36,821 nucleotides of DNA, taken from JAEUPI01 sp044222685. GTDB taxonomy: Bacteria > Pseudomonadota > Gammaproteobacteria > Burkholderiales > Burkholderiaceae_C. How positions within the stretch are numbered: the stretch's first letter is position 1; each line of letters begins with the position of its first letter. The notes under the pieces were generated by a model. The model searched no databases. It was not told the origin of the DNA and worked only from the letters and a program-made list of their open reading frames with translations. A program made the translations under genes and the position numbers. The stretch covers positions 1-36,821 of the forward strand of contig JBGAMU010000035.1 of assembly GCA_044222685.1 (NCBI GenBank). The letters are read 5' to 3'. Below, in pieces: positions 7,029-16,018 of the stretch.

Positions 7029-9869
7029 TTAGGCCGGCAGCCAGGCCGGCGCGGCCGATCGTGCGGCCGCATCCGTCGCCACCGGCGCCGCGTCGACCAG
7101 CCGCCTCAGCGCCGGCAGGCACGATCCGCACGACGTGCCGCACTGCAGCCGCTGCTGCAGCGTCGCCAGCCGCGCGTCGCGCGCACCGTCGATCGACGCG
7201 AGCGCATCGCGGATGCACGATTCACTGACGTCGTGGCAAGTGCAGACCTGCGGCGAACGCGCCGGCTGCGCGCCGGGCGGCGCGGCACCGGCGCGCAGCA
7301 GGTCGCGTCCGTAGGCCTGCGCCGGCTGCCCATCGACCAGCAGTGCGCGCAGCCACGGCTCGGCCTCGGTCGCGCCGGCGAGCAGGAAGGCGTCGACCCG
7401 CTGCGCCCGGTCTTCGTCGGTGCGCAGCACGATCGTGCGGCGCAGGCCGCGCCGCCGGTCGGCGTAGCGCAACGCCAACGGCGGGTCCAGGCCGAGCAGC
7501 GACTCGATGCGGGCCAGCATCTCGTCGGGCACCGCCGCGTGCGCGGCGGCACGCAAGGCCACGCCCAGCCGCCCCGATGCATCGGGCTCGCGGCCGAACG
7601 GCACGCAGGCCGCATAGGCAAACGCCGGCATCAGCTCACGCAGCGCGGCACGCGCGCGGTGCGCCTGTGCGGCCGGCAGCCAGGCCAGCGCGAGCAGGCG
7701 CCACGGCAGCTCGGCCTTCAGCAGCTTGACCGCGCAATGCTTCAGCTCGGGCTGCTTGCTGATCGCGCAGTGGGCGCCGGTGGTCAACGCGTTCACGCCG
7801 GCCAGCGGATGGCCTGACGCCGCGGCACCGCCGAGCACCTCGCTGCCCCAGTGCATCGCGATGTGCGCCTGCGTCGGCGCCATCGCGTCGCTCGCCTGCG
7901 CGGGCAGCACGATCGAGCCGCGGCGCGAGGTCACCTGCAGCAACTCGCCCTCGCCGACGCGCAGGCGCGCCATGTCGGCCGGGTGCAGCTCGATCGCCGG
8001 CTCGCCGACATGGCCGAACGATCGGCCCAGCGTGCCGGTGCGGCTGAGGCCATGCCACTGGTCGCGCAGCCGGCCGCTGGTCAGGCTGAACGGGTGGCGG
8101 GCGTCGCGCGGCTCGGCCAGCGGCCGCGCCTTCACCGCGGCGAAACGCGCGCGGCCATCGGCGAAGACGAAGCGGCCGTCGCCATACAGCCGCTTGCTGC
8201 CGGCGACTTGGCCTTCGGGCAGCGGCCATTGCTGCGGCCCGCGGGCGTCGAGCATCGCATACGACAGGCCGGTGATGTCGAGGTCGACGCCGCGGGTGGA
8301 CTCGCGGTGTTCGTTCCAGATCGCCTCGGGCGTGTGGAAGGCGTCGAAGCCGCTGGCACGGCCGTCGCTGCGCGGGCGCGGGAGGCGCGATTCGAGCCGG
8401 CGCGCCACGTCGACCGCGATGCGCCAGTCGGCGCGCGCCGAACCCGACGGCGCGACCGCCGCGCGCACACGCGAGATGCAGCGCTCGCTGTTGGTGACCG
8501 TGCCTTCCTTCTCGCCCCAGGGCGCGGCCGGCAGCAGCAGGTCGGCGTATTCGCAGGTCGCGGTGGTGCGAAACGCCTCCTGCACGATGACGAACTCGCA
8601 GCGCTCGAGCGCACGCCTCACGGTGGCCTGGTCGGGCATCGACTGCGCCGGGTTCGTGCAGGCGATCCACAGCAGCTTGATCTCGCCGTCGGCCGCGGCC
8701 TGGAACATCTCGACCGCCGTCTTGCCGGGCCGCGACGGCAGGTCCGGCACGCCCCACAGCGCCGCCATCTCGGCGCGATGCGCCGGGTTGTCGAGGTCGC
8801 GGTGCGCCGCCAGCTGGTTGGCCAGCGCACCGACCTCGCGGCCGCCCATCGCGTTGGGCTGGCCGGTCAGCGACAGCGGCCCGGCGCCGGGCCGGCCGAT
8901 CTGGCCGGTCAGCAGGTGCAGGTTGATCAGCGCGGCGTTGTTGTGCGTGCCGTTGACGCTCTGGTTCAGGCCCTGGCAGTACAGCGACAGCGTCGGCGTG
9001 TGCTGGCCGAACCAGCGCGCCGCCTCCAGCAGGTCGGCCTCGGCGATGCCGCAGGCACGCGCCACGTCCTTCGGCGTGTGCCCGCGCACGAGATCGCGGT
9101 AGGCATCGAAGCCCTGCGTGTGCGCCGCCACGAAAGCGGTGTCGGCCAGCCCCTCCCACAGCAGCAGGTGGGCGATGCCATGGAACAGCACGATGTCGGT
9201 GCCGGGCTGGATCTGCAGGTGCAGGTCGGCCGCGGCGGCGGTCTCGGTGCGGCGCGGGTCAACGACGATCCACTTCTGCGCGGGGTTGGCACGGCGCGCA
9301 TCTTCCAGCCGGCGCATCAGCACCGGGTGCGCCCAGGCCATGTTGCTGCCGGCGATGAACACCGTCTGCGCATGGTCCAGGTCTTCGTAGCAGGCTGGCG
9401 GCGCGTCGGCGCCGAGCGTCAGCTTGTAGCCGGCGACGGCCGAGCTCATGCACAGGCGCGAGTTGGTGTCGATGTGGTTGGTACCGATCAGCGCGCGCGC
9501 CAGCTTGTTGAAGACGTAGTAGTCCTCGGTCAGCAGCTGGCCCGACAGGTACAGGCCCACTGCGTCGGGGCCATGCCGGCGCACGGTGTCGGCGATGCGG
9601 TCGGCCGCCGTGTCGAGCGCAACGTCCCAGCCGATCGGCTGGGCGGGCTGGCCGCGCGCGAGGCGCTGCATCGGCTGCAGCAGCCGCGTGTGCAGCGTCA
9701 CCGTCGGCGTAGCGGTGAGGTGCAGCGTGGCGCCCTTGCTGCACAGGCGGCCGACGTTGGCCGGGTGATCGGGGTCGCCGCGCACGCCGGTGATCTGCTC
9801 GCCCTCGCTCTCGATGATCACGCCGCAGCCGACGCCACAGTAGGGGCAGGTAGATCGGGTTTCGCGCAT
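7029..9869 (-). CDS. nasA: Assimilatory nitrate reductase catalytic subunit
   Basis: NasA is a cytoplasmic molybdopterin oxidoreductase that reduces nitrate to nitrite. Of 946 residues, the N-terminus binds [4Fe-4S] through C8, C11, C15 and C43 (CPYCGVGC, then LCSKG). The middle has Mo-bis-MGD cofactor motifs such as NSRLCMSSAVAGYK and GQPNAMGGREVG. The MopB C-terminal domain begins near SLTSGRLRDQWHG. A BFD-like [2Fe-2S] domain closes the protein with C876xC878 and C914xxC917, the fused electron-input module of the Klebsiella NasA/Bacillus-type enzymes. A separate reductase subunit is absent. It starts 12 bases after nirD and ends the operon. The usual cysG/cobA siroheme gene does not follow. 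Confidence 0.95.
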   Translation of the reverse strand: MRETRSTCPYCGVGCGVIIESEGEQITGVRGDPDHPANVGRLCSKGATLHLTATPTVTLHTRLLQPMQRLARGQPAQPIGWDVALDTAADRIADTVRRHGPDAVGLYLSGQLLTEDYYVFNKLARALIGTNHIDTNSRLCMSSAVAGYKLTLGADAPPACYEDLDHAQTVFIAGSNMAWAHPVLMRRLEDARRANPAQKWIVVDPRRTETAAAADLHLQIQPGTDIVLFHGIAHLLLWEGLADTAFVAAHTQGFDAYRDLVRGHTPKDVARACGIAEADLLEAARWFGQHTPTLSLYCQGLNQSVNGTHNNAALINLHLLTGQIGRPGAGPLSLTGQPNAMGGREVGALANQLAAHRDLDNPAHRAEMAALWGVPDLPSRPGKTAVEMFQAAADGEIKLLWIACTNPAQSMPDQATVRRALERCEFVIVQEAFRTTATCEYADLLLPAAPWGEKEGTVTNSERCISRVRAAVAPSGSARADWRIAVDVARRLESRLPRPRSDGRASGFDAFHTPEAIWNEHRESTRGVDLDITGLSYAMLDARGPQQWPLPEGQVAGSKRLYGDGRFVFADGRARFAAVKARPLAEPRDARHPFSLTSGRLRDQWHGLSRTGTLGRSFGHVGEPAIELHPADMARLRVGEGELLQVTSRRGSIVLPAQASDAMAPTQAHIAMHWGSEVLGGAAASGHPLAGVNALTTGAHCAISKQPELKHCAVKLLKAELPWRLLALAWLPAAQAHRARAALRELMPAFAYAACVPFGREPDASGRLGVALRAAAHAAVPDEMLARIESLLGLDPPLALRYADRRRGLRRTIVLRTDEDRAQRVDAFLLAGATEAEPWLRALLVDGQPAQAYGRDLLRAGAAPPGAQPARSPQVCTCHDVSESCIRDALASIDGARDARLATLQQRLQCGTSCGSCLPALRRLVDAAPVATDAAARSAAPAWLPA

Positions 9870-9881
9870 CGCGCGTGGCTT

Positions 9882-10274
9882 TCAGGCGCCCGAGCGGGCC
9901 TTCGGCCCGGCGATCGGTGCCGCCAGATCGACGGCCCGGTGCGCCAGCTCGTCGGCGTCGAGGTACACCTGCCCGGCATCCACCTTGCAGGCGAAACGCA
10001 CCGCGCAGCCCACGTCGGGCGCGCGCGCCTCGCCGTCGACCAGCGAGATTGCCCAGTTGTGCAGCGGGCAGGCCACATGTTCACCGAATACGATGCCCTG
10101 GCTGAGCGGGCCGCCCTTGTGCGGGCAGCGGTCGAGCAGCGCGAACACGCGGTCGTCGGCGGTGCGGAACACGGCCACCGCGACGCCTTGCTCGCGCGCG
10201 ACGCGACGCGCGCCGAGCGGCGGGATGTCGTCGACGGCGCACACCGCCTGCCAGATCGGCGCACGCGCGTTCAT
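9882..10274 (-). CDS. nirD: Nitrite reductase (NADH) small subunit
   Basis: NirD (130 residues) is the small partner of NirB in assimilatory, NADH-dependent reduction of nitrite to ammonium. It has a Rieske-like fold: RCPHKGGPLSQG and CPLHNWAISL keep the C-x-H and C-x-x-H ligand pattern of a true Rieske [2Fe-2S] site (CPH, CPLH), which some NirD proteins have lost. The chosen ATG at 10274 opens MNARAPIWQAVCAVDDIP, the normal NirD start. An upstream in-frame opening would run through the repeat element between nirB and nirD. It is followed by nasA after 12 bases. Confidence 0.93.
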   Translation of the reverse strand: MNARAPIWQAVCAVDDIPPLGARRVAREQGVAVAVFRTADDRVFALLDRCPHKGGPLSQGIVFGEHVACPLHNWAISLVDGEARAPDVGCAVRFACKVDAGQVYLDADELAHRAVDLAAPIAGPKARSGA

Positions 10275-10343
10275 GAAGCCCCCTTGGCGCTGCGCGCCAT
10301 CCCCCAGAGGGGGCCTGAACGCCTTCGGAGCGGCCGTGCGGCG
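10275..10343. repeat. GC-rich intergenic repeat, copy A
   Basis: The nirB-nirD spacer is an imperfect dyad element: read on the minus strand it has CCGCACGGCCGCTCCGAAG, then the hairpin CCCCCTCTGGGGG, then GCGCAGCGCCAAGGGGGCTTC-like sequence. It can be aligned by eye with the element at 17541-17620. Such elements are scattered between genes in many Burkholderiales. Here it interrupts an operon and could shape differential mRNA stability of nirB and nirD. Confidence 0.6.
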
Positions 10344-10344
10344 T

Positions 10345-12795
10345 TCATGCCGGTGCACCTTGTGTCACGGCGCCGGCCACCGGCGCGAACTGCCGCAGGT
10401 CCACCTGCGCCTTCGCGTGCTCGAACCACGGATCGGGCTCGCCGTCGAGCGCGAACTGCAGCCGCTGCCACAGCGCCTGGCGGTTGGCGCCGTCGTCGAG
10501 CACACGCCGCTTCACGTGGTCCATGCCCACGCGGCCCAGGTAGTGCACCGTGCGCTCCAGATACCAGCCCTCCTCGCGGTACAGCTGCAGGAAGGCGCCG
10601 CTGTACTCGAGCACCTCGGCCGCGGTCTTCAGCTTGACGAAGAACTGCGCCACCTCGGTCTTGATGCCGCCGTTGCCGCCGATGTAGAGCTCCCAACCCG
10701 AGTCGACGCCGATCACGCCGACGTCCTTGATGCCGGCCTCGGCGCAGTTGCGCGGGCAGCCGCTGACCGCCAGCTTGACCTTGTGCGGCGCGTACATGCG
10801 CCACAGGGCCCGCTCGAGGTCCTTGCCCATCTGCGTGCTGTCCTGCGTGCCGAAGCGGCACCACTCGCTGCCGACGCAGGTCTTCACCGTGCGCAGCGCC
10901 TTCGCGTAGGCGTGGCCGCTGGGCATGCCGATGTCGCGCCAGACGTGCACCAGGTCTTCCTTCTTCACGCCCAGCAGGTCGATGCGCTGGCCGCCGGTGA
11001 CCTTGACGGTGGGAATCTTGTACTTGTCCACCGCGTCGGCGATGCGGCGCAACTCGTCGGCCGTGGTCTCGCCGCCCCACATGCGCGGGATCACGCTGTA
11101 GGTGCCGTCCTTCTGGATGTTGGCGTGGCTGCGTTCGTTGATGAAGCGGCTCTGCGGGTCGTCGGCCGCCTCCTTGGGCCACGTGCTCAGCAGGTAGTAG
11201 TTGATCGCCGGCCGGCAGCTGGCGCAGCCGTTGGGCGTGCGCCAGTCGAGCGCGGCCATCGTGTCGGCCACGCTCAGCAGGTGCTGCGCGCGGATCGCGT
11301 CGCGCACGGCCTGGTGGCCGTGGTCGGTGCAGCCGCAGAGCGCCTTCAGCTTGGGCGCAGCCGAGTAGTCGCCGCCGGCGGTGAACATCAGCAGTTGCTC
11401 GACCAGCCCGGTGCACGAGCCGCAGCTGGCGCTGGCCTTGGTGTGCTTGCGCACCTCGTCGAGCGTGAACAGGCCCTTGTCCTTGATGGCCTTGCAGATC
11501 GCTCCCTTGGCCACGCCGTTGCAGCCGCACACCTCGTCACTGTCGGCCATCGCGGCCGCGCGGTTGTGGCCCTGGTGGCCGACGTCGCCGATGTTGGATT
11601 CGCCGAACATCAGCCGGTCGCGGATGTCGGTGATCGGGCGGCCGTCGCGCAGCAGCTTGAAGTACCAGCTGCCGTCGACGGTGTCGCCGTAGAGGCAGGC
11701 GCCGACCAGCTTGTCGTCCTGGATCACCAGCTTCTTGTAGACGCCGCCGATCGGGTCGGACAGCACGATCTCCTCCAGGCCCTCGCCGCCGCCGAAGTTG
11801 CCGGCGGAGAAGAGGTCGATGCCCGTCACCTTGAGCTTGGTGCTGACCTGGCTGCCGACATAACGCCCGATGCCGAACTGCGCGAGGTGGGTCGCGCACA
11901 CCTTGCCCTGCTCGAACAGGGGCGCCACCAGCCCGTAGGCGATGCCGCGGTGCGCCGCGCATTCACCGACGGCATAGATGCGCGGGTCGGTCACCGTCTG
12001 CAGCGTGTCGCTGACGACGATGCCGCGCTGGCACAGCAGGCCCGCGCGCTCGGCGAGCACGGCGTTCGGCCGGATGCCGGCCGCCATCACCACCAGGTCG
12101 GCCGGGACTTCGGTGCCATCCTTGAAGCGCACCGCGCGTACGCGCGACTCGCCGATCAACGACTCGGTCTGTGCACCGAGCAGGAACTTCAGGCCCCGAT
12201 CCTCCAGCGACTTCTGCAGCAGCCCACCCGCCACGGCATCGAGCTGGCGCTCCATCAACCACGGCATGATGTGCACCACCGTCACGTCCATGCCGCGCTG
12301 CTTCAGGCCGTTGGCCGCCTCCAGCCCGAGCAGGCCACCGCCGATGACGACGGCGTGCCGGTAGGTCGCCGCGGCGTCGATCATCGCCTGCGTATCGGCG
12401 ATGTCGCGATAGGCGATCACGCCGGGCAGGTCCTTGCCGGGCACCGGCAGGACGAACGGCAGCGAACCGGTGGCGATCAGCAGGCGGTCGTACGGCGCCG
12501 TGGTGCCGTCGTCGGCGACCACCTGCCGCTTCACGCGGTCGATCGTCGCGACCGTCTTGCCGGTGTGCAGCGTGATGCCGTGCTCGGTGTACCACGCGTG
12601 GGGATTGAGCACGATCTCCGCAAAGGTCTGCTCGCCGGCGAGCACGGGGCTGAGCAGGATGCGGTTGTAGTTCGGGTGCGGCTCGGCGCCGAAGACGGTG
12701 ATGTCGTAGAGCTCCGGCGCGATCTTCAGCAGCTCCTCCAGCGTGCGCACGCCGGCCATGCCGTTGCCCACCAGGACCAGCTTCTGGCGTTCCAT
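10345..12795 (-). CDS. nirB: Nitrite reductase (NADH) large subunit
   Basis: NirB (816 residues) takes electrons from NADH through FAD and iron-sulfur centres to siroheme, reducing nitrite to ammonium in the cytosol. Domains in order: FAD-binding GNGMAG (10-15); NAD-binding IGGGLLGLEA (151-160); two BFD-like [2Fe-2S] segments (C423/C425/C458/C461 and C487/C489/C524/C527); then the sulfite/nitrite reductase half with [4Fe-4S]-siroheme cysteines C640, C646, C680 and C684 (TCVGSEWC and SGCPRNC). All expected ligands are present. It begins 16 bases after nrtD, so importer and reductase are co-transcribed. Confidence 0.97.
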   Translation of the reverse strand: MERQKLVLVGNGMAGVRTLEELLKIAPELYDITVFGAEPHPNYNRILLSPVLAGEQTFAEIVLNPHAWYTEHGITLHTGKTVATIDRVKRQVVADDGTTAPYDRLLIATGSLPFVLPVPGKDLPGVIAYRDIADTQAMIDAAATYRHAVVIGGGLLGLEAANGLKQRGMDVTVVHIMPWLMERQLDAVAGGLLQKSLEDRGLKFLLGAQTESLIGESRVRAVRFKDGTEVPADLVVMAAGIRPNAVLAERAGLLCQRGIVVSDTLQTVTDPRIYAVGECAAHRGIAYGLVAPLFEQGKVCATHLAQFGIGRYVGSQVSTKLKVTGIDLFSAGNFGGGEGLEEIVLSDPIGGVYKKLVIQDDKLVGACLYGDTVDGSWYFKLLRDGRPITDIRDRLMFGESNIGDVGHQGHNRAAAMADSDEVCGCNGVAKGAICKAIKDKGLFTLDEVRKHTKASASCGSCTGLVEQLLMFTAGGDYSAAPKLKALCGCTDHGHQAVRDAIRAQHLLSVADTMAALDWRTPNGCASCRPAINYYLLSTWPKEAADDPQSRFINERSHANIQKDGTYSVIPRMWGGETTADELRRIADAVDKYKIPTVKVTGGQRIDLLGVKKEDLVHVWRDIGMPSGHAYAKALRTVKTCVGSEWCRFGTQDSTQMGKDLERALWRMYAPHKVKLAVSGCPRNCAEAGIKDVGVIGVDSGWELYIGGNGGIKTEVAQFFVKLKTAAEVLEYSGAFLQLYREEGWYLERTVHYLGRVGMDHVKRRVLDDGANRQALWQRLQFALDGEPDPWFEHAKAQVDLRQFAPVAGAVTQGAPA

Positions 12796-12811
12796 GGTGC
12801 ATGCCCTCCGG

Positions 12812-13612
12812 TCAGGCTGCCACGGCCTCGCGGCGGGCGTGTCGGGTGTAGAGGAAATCGATCACCGCCTTGCGCAGGTGCACGTAGGTCGGGTCCTCGG
12901 CCAGCGCCACGCGGTCGCGCGGCCGCGGCAGCGTCACCGGCAGGATCTCGCCGATGGTCGCCGCGGGCCCGTTGGTCATCATCACGATGCGGTCGGACAG
13001 CAGCACCGCCTCGTCGACGTCGTGCGTGACCATCACCACCGTGCTCTTCGTGCGCGCCACGATCTTCAGCAGCTCGTCCTGCAGATGCGCACGCGTCAGT
13101 GCGTCGAGTGCGCCGAAGGGCTCGTCCATCAGCAGCACCTTGGGCTCCATGGCGAGGGCCCGCGCGATGCCCACGCGCTGCTTCATGCCGCCGCTGATCT
13201 CGTGCGGGCGCTTAGGCAAAGCGTGCCCCATCCCCACCAGCTCCAGCGCGGCCTGGGTGCGCGCGCGCAACTGCGCCTTCGATTCGGTGCCGCCGAACAC
13301 GCGCTCGACCGCGAGGTGCACGTTGTCGAAGCAGGTCAGCCACGGCAGCAGCGAGTGGTTCTGGAACACCACCGCCCGCTCGGGCCCGGGCGCCGCGATC
13401 TCGCGGTTGTCGCACAGCAGCACGCCGCTGCTGGCCTTGAGCAGACCGGCGATCAGGTTCAGCAGCGTGCTCTTGCCGCAACCCGAGTGACCGATCAGCG
13501 TCACGAACTCGCCCCGCGCCACCGTGAGGTGGATGTCGCGCAGCGCGTGGAAGCGGCCCTTGCGGGTGGCGAACACCATCTCGGCGCCCTGCACTTCGAT
13601 AAATGGATGCAT
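12812..13612 (-). CDS. nrtD: Nitrate ABC transporter ATP-binding protein
   Basis: This 266-residue ATPase powers nitrate (and probably nitrite) import at the inner membrane. Walker A is GHSGCGKST (41-49), the ABC signature is the variant ISGGMKQR (139-146), Walker B is VLLMDEPFGALD (159-170), and the switch histidine is in VMVTHDVDEA. It belongs to the NrtD/SsuB/TauB group; the neighbours decide the substrate. The fused NrtC-type ATPase of cyanobacteria is absent, so the importer is the shorter NrtABD (NasFED) type, presumably with an NrtD homodimer. It lies 15 bases after nrtB. Confidence 0.93.
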   Translation of the reverse strand: MHPFIEVQGAEMVFATRKGRFHALRDIHLTVARGEFVTLIGHSGCGKSTLLNLIAGLLKASSGVLLCDNREIAAPGPERAVVFQNHSLLPWLTCFDNVHLAVERVFGGTESKAQLRARTQAALELVGMGHALPKRPHEISGGMKQRVGIARALAMEPKVLLMDEPFGALDALTRAHLQDELLKIVARTKSTVVMVTHDVDEAVLLSDRIVMMTNGPAATIGEILPVTLPRPRDRVALAEDPTYVHLRKAVIDFLYTRHARREAVAA

Positions 13613-13627
13613 CGGTGCGCTCCGTGG

Positions 13628-14557
13628 TCAATCGTCGAACGAGAAGCGCCGCGCGATCGCCATCAGCAGCTGCTCGAGCAGCAGGCCGACGATGCCGATC
13701 ACGAAGATCGCGATCAGGATGTGCTGGACGTTGAGGTTGTTCCACTCGTCCCACACCCAGAAGCCGATGCCCACGCCGCCGGTCAGCATCTCGGCGGCCA
13801 CGATCACCAGCCAGGCCGTGCCGACCGACAGGCGCACGCCGGTCAGCATGTAGGGCAGCACCGCGGGGAAGAGGATGCGCGTCATCACCTTCCACTCGCT
13901 CAGGTTGAGCACGCGCGCGACGTTGAGGTAGTCCACCGGCACGCGCTGCACGCCGACCGCGGTGTTGATGATCATCGGCCAGATGCTGCAGATGAAGATC
14001 GTCCAGATCGCCGCCGGGTTGGCCGACTTGAAGACGAGCAGCCCGATCGGCAGCCAGGCCAGCGGCGACACCGGCCGCAGCAGGCTGACCAGCGGCGACA
14101 CCATGCGGTTCAAGAACTCGAAGCGACCGAGCATGAAGCCCATCGGGATGCCGACCAGCGCGGCCAGGCCGAAGCCCACGCCCACGCGCTGCAGCGAACT
14201 CAGGATGTTCCAGCCGATGCCCTGGTCGTTCGGCCCCTTGCGGTAGAACGGGTCGGCGAACAGCTTCACCGCGGCGTCGAAGGTCTGGCCCGGCGTCGGG
14301 AAGCTGCCGCCCTTGAGCGTGAGCAGCTGCCACACGCCCACCAGCAGCGCCAGGCCGATCACCGGCGGCAGCACGGTGAGCCACAGCGCACGCCAGTCGA
14401 AGGGAAGCCCGGTCGAGCGCGGCGGCGTGCCGGTCGCCGACACGTTGGCGACGCCAGCCGGCTGCGGCGCGGACACCGTGCGCGCCGGTGGGGTGGCGGG
14501 CGTCTTGGCCGTCGAGGCCGAGGCCTCGAGCGGCGAATGGAACACGGCAGAGACCAT
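13628..14557 (-). CDS. nrtB: Nitrate ABC transporter permease
   Basis: NrtB (309 residues) is the membrane channel of the nitrate importer. After a Ser/Ala/Pro-rich cytoplasmic leader (about 45 residues), six hydrophobic segments follow, the first being VLPPVIGLALLVGVWQLL. The EAA-type coupling loop toward the ATPase appears in VDYLNVARVLNLSEWKVMTRILFPAVLPYM. Close relatives transport nitrate, bicarbonate (CmpB) or sulfonates (SsuC); nitrate is assigned from context. The start at 14557 lies 18 bases after nrtA. The long low-complexity leader may mean that a later start is used. Confidence 0.92.
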   Translation of the reverse strand: MVSAVFHSPLEASASTAKTPATPPARTVSAPQPAGVANVSATGTPPRSTGLPFDWRALWLTVLPPVIGLALLVGVWQLLTLKGGSFPTPGQTFDAAVKLFADPFYRKGPNDQGIGWNILSSLQRVGVGFGLAALVGIPMGFMLGRFEFLNRMVSPLVSLLRPVSPLAWLPIGLLVFKSANPAAIWTIFICSIWPMIINTAVGVQRVPVDYLNVARVLNLSEWKVMTRILFPAVLPYMLTGVRLSVGTAWLVIVAAEMLTGGVGIGFWVWDEWNNLNVQHILIAIFVIGIVGLLLEQLLMAIARRFSFDD

Positions 14558-14575
14558 GGCGTTGCTCCTGTCGAC

Positions 14576-15853
14576 TCAGGCCGCACCCGCGGCACGCACC
14601 TTGAACGAATCGGCGTACCTGGCCGGCTCCTTGCCGTCCCAGACCACGCCGTCGACCAGCTTGGTCGAGCGCATCGGATCCTTCGGCACGCTGGCCTTGG
14701 CGGCGGCCGCGCCCTGCTTGTAGAGCTCGATCTGGTTCACCTGCCTGGCCACCGCCAGATAGTCCGGATGGTCCTTCAGCAGGCCCCAGCGCTTGTGCTG
14801 GGTGAGGAACCACATGCCGTCGCTGAGATAGGGGAAGGTCACCACGCCGTCGTTGTAGAACTTCATGTGGTTGGGGTCGTCCCAGGTCTTGCCCATGCCG
14901 TTCTGGTAGCGGCCGAGGATGCGCTGGTTGATCGCGTCGACCGAGGTGTTGACGTAGCTCTTGTCGGCTACCGTCTCGGCCATCTTGTTCTTGTTCTGCA
15001 GGCCGGCGTCGATCCAGCGGCCGGCCTCGAGGATGGCGGCGATCACCGCGCGACAGGTGTTGGGGTACTTCTTCGCGAAGTCGCCGGTGGTGCCGAGCGC
15101 CTTCTCCGGGTGGTCGCGCCAGATGTCCTGCGTGGTGGTCGCGGTGACGCCGATGCCGTCGATGATCGCGCGGTGGTTCCACGGCTCGCCGACGCAGTAG
15201 CCGTCCATGTTGCCGACGCGCATGTTGGCCACCATCTGCGGCGGCGGCACGGTGATGACCTTGGCGTCCTTCATCGGATTGATGCCGTGGGCCGCCAGCC
15301 AGTAGTACAGCCACATCGCGTGGGTGCCGGTCGGGAAGGTCTGCGCGAAGGTGTATTCGCGTTTGTCGCTGGCCATCAGCTTGGCCAGGCCCGCGCCGTC
15401 GATGGCGCCCTTGTCGGCCAGCTTCTTGGAGAGCGTGATGGCCTGGCCGTTGTGGTTCAGGTTCATCAGGATCGCCATGTCCTTCTTCGGCCCGCCGACG
15501 CCCAGGTGCACGCCGTAGACCAGGCCCCACAGCACGTGCGCCATGTCGAGCTCGCCATTGACGAGCTTGTCGCGCACACCGGCCCAGCTGGCCTCCTTGG
15601 TCGGGACGATCTTCACGCCGTACTTCTTGTCGAAGCCGAGCACGCTGGCCATCACCACGCTGGCGCAGTCGGTCAGCGGGATGAAACCGATCCGTACCTC
15701 TTCCTTCTCGGGCTTGTCGCTGCCCTGCGCCCAGGCGCCTGTGACCGGTGCGCCGGCAGCGCCGAGCGCGGTGATCGAAGCTGCCTGCAACAGACGCCGG
15801 CGCGAGAGATCGGGCGCCGCGGCGCGATGGGTGCGAGTGTTCGAGCGATGCAT
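14576..15853 (-). CDS. nrtA: Nitrate ABC transporter substrate-binding protein, Tat-exported
   Basis: NrtA (425 residues) captures nitrate in the periplasm. The leader has a twin-arginine motif DLSRRRLLQAAS (15-26), a hydrophobic core and a likely cleavage after AWA (residue 42), so export is folded, through Tat. The mature part matches NrtA/CmpA: EVRIGFIPLTDCASVVMA, then MAHVLWGLVYGVHLGVGGPKKDMA and GEPWNHRAI. The related cytosolic sensor NasS lacks an export signal, so this is the transporter protein. AGAAGGA lies eight bases before the ATG. It is the first gene after the attenuator leader and opens the six-gene nrtABD-nirBD-nasA operon. Confidence 0.94.
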   Translation of the reverse strand: MHRSNTRTHRAAAPDLSRRRLLQAASITALGAAGAPVTGAWAQGSDKPEKEEVRIGFIPLTDCASVVMASVLGFDKKYGVKIVPTKEASWAGVRDKLVNGELDMAHVLWGLVYGVHLGVGGPKKDMAILMNLNHNGQAITLSKKLADKGAIDGAGLAKLMASDKREYTFAQTFPTGTHAMWLYYWLAAHGINPMKDAKVITVPPPQMVANMRVGNMDGYCVGEPWNHRAIIDGIGVTATTTQDIWRDHPEKALGTTGDFAKKYPNTCRAVIAAILEAGRWIDAGLQNKNKMAETVADKSYVNTSVDAINQRILGRYQNGMGKTWDDPNHMKFYNDGVVTFPYLSDGMWFLTQHKRWGLLKDHPDYLAVARQVNQIELYKQGAAAAKASVPKDPMRSTKLVDGVVWDGKEPARYADSFKVRAAGAA

Positions 15854-15889
15854 CGTGGTGGTCCTTCTGCCTGCAATGAAGACGGATCC

Positions 15890-15952
15890 GGAAGAAAAGC
15901 GAAAGGCGCCCGTCGCCGTGCTCTGCAGCGAGCACGCCGATCGGACGCCTTT
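15890..15952 (-). terminator. Leader terminator (attenuator) before nrtA
   Basis: On the minus strand AAAGGCGTCC (15952-15943) pairs with GGGCGCCTTT (15911-15902): ten pairs including one G-U. They enclose an inner hairpin CGTGCTC/GAGCACG (15936-15930 with 15923-15917) with a six-base loop. The T-rich run TTTCGCTTTTCTT follows at about 15904-15892. This is an intrinsic terminator located about 40 bases before the nrtA start codon, inside the transcribed leader. Its 5' arm is also the loop and 3' arm of the second ANTAR hairpin, so the two folds exclude each other. Confidence 0.85.
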
Positions 15953-16007
15953 GTCCCGAACCGCGAGGTTCCTAATTCATGACGACACGGCTCGCCGTTG
16001 AGCCGCA
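15943..16007 (-). promoter_or_regulatory. Two-hairpin ANTAR (NasT) target in the nrtA leader
   Basis: Hairpin P1 is CGGCTC-AACGGC-GAGCCG (16005-15988, six pairs). Hairpin P2 is GGAC-AAAGGC-GTCC (15956-15943, four pairs). Both loops are six bases with A at position 1 and G at position 4, the conserved recognition signature of ANTAR-domain antiterminators such as NasR and NasT. A small hairpin GAACC-TCGC-GGTTC (15971-15958) lies between them and would bring P1 and P2 together. P2 uses the 5' arm of the terminator, so a protein stabilising P1-P2 would allow read-through into nrtA. The matching regulator gene, nasT, is immediately upstream. Confidence 0.85.
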
Positions 16008-16018
16008 GCCGAACTGTC

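Noticed and set aside
15917..15936. Inner hairpin with loop GCTGCA as the second ANTAR hairpin
   Set aside because: It has a six-base loop with G4 but lacks A1; the hairpin at 15943-15956 fits both positions and competes with the terminator.
9985..15982. Very long open frames antisense to nirB, nrtD, nrtB and nrtA (over 1000 codons each)
   Set aside because: They are His/Arg/Val/Ala-rich without domains and mirror real genes with complete motifs on the minus strand; a usual effect of high GC.
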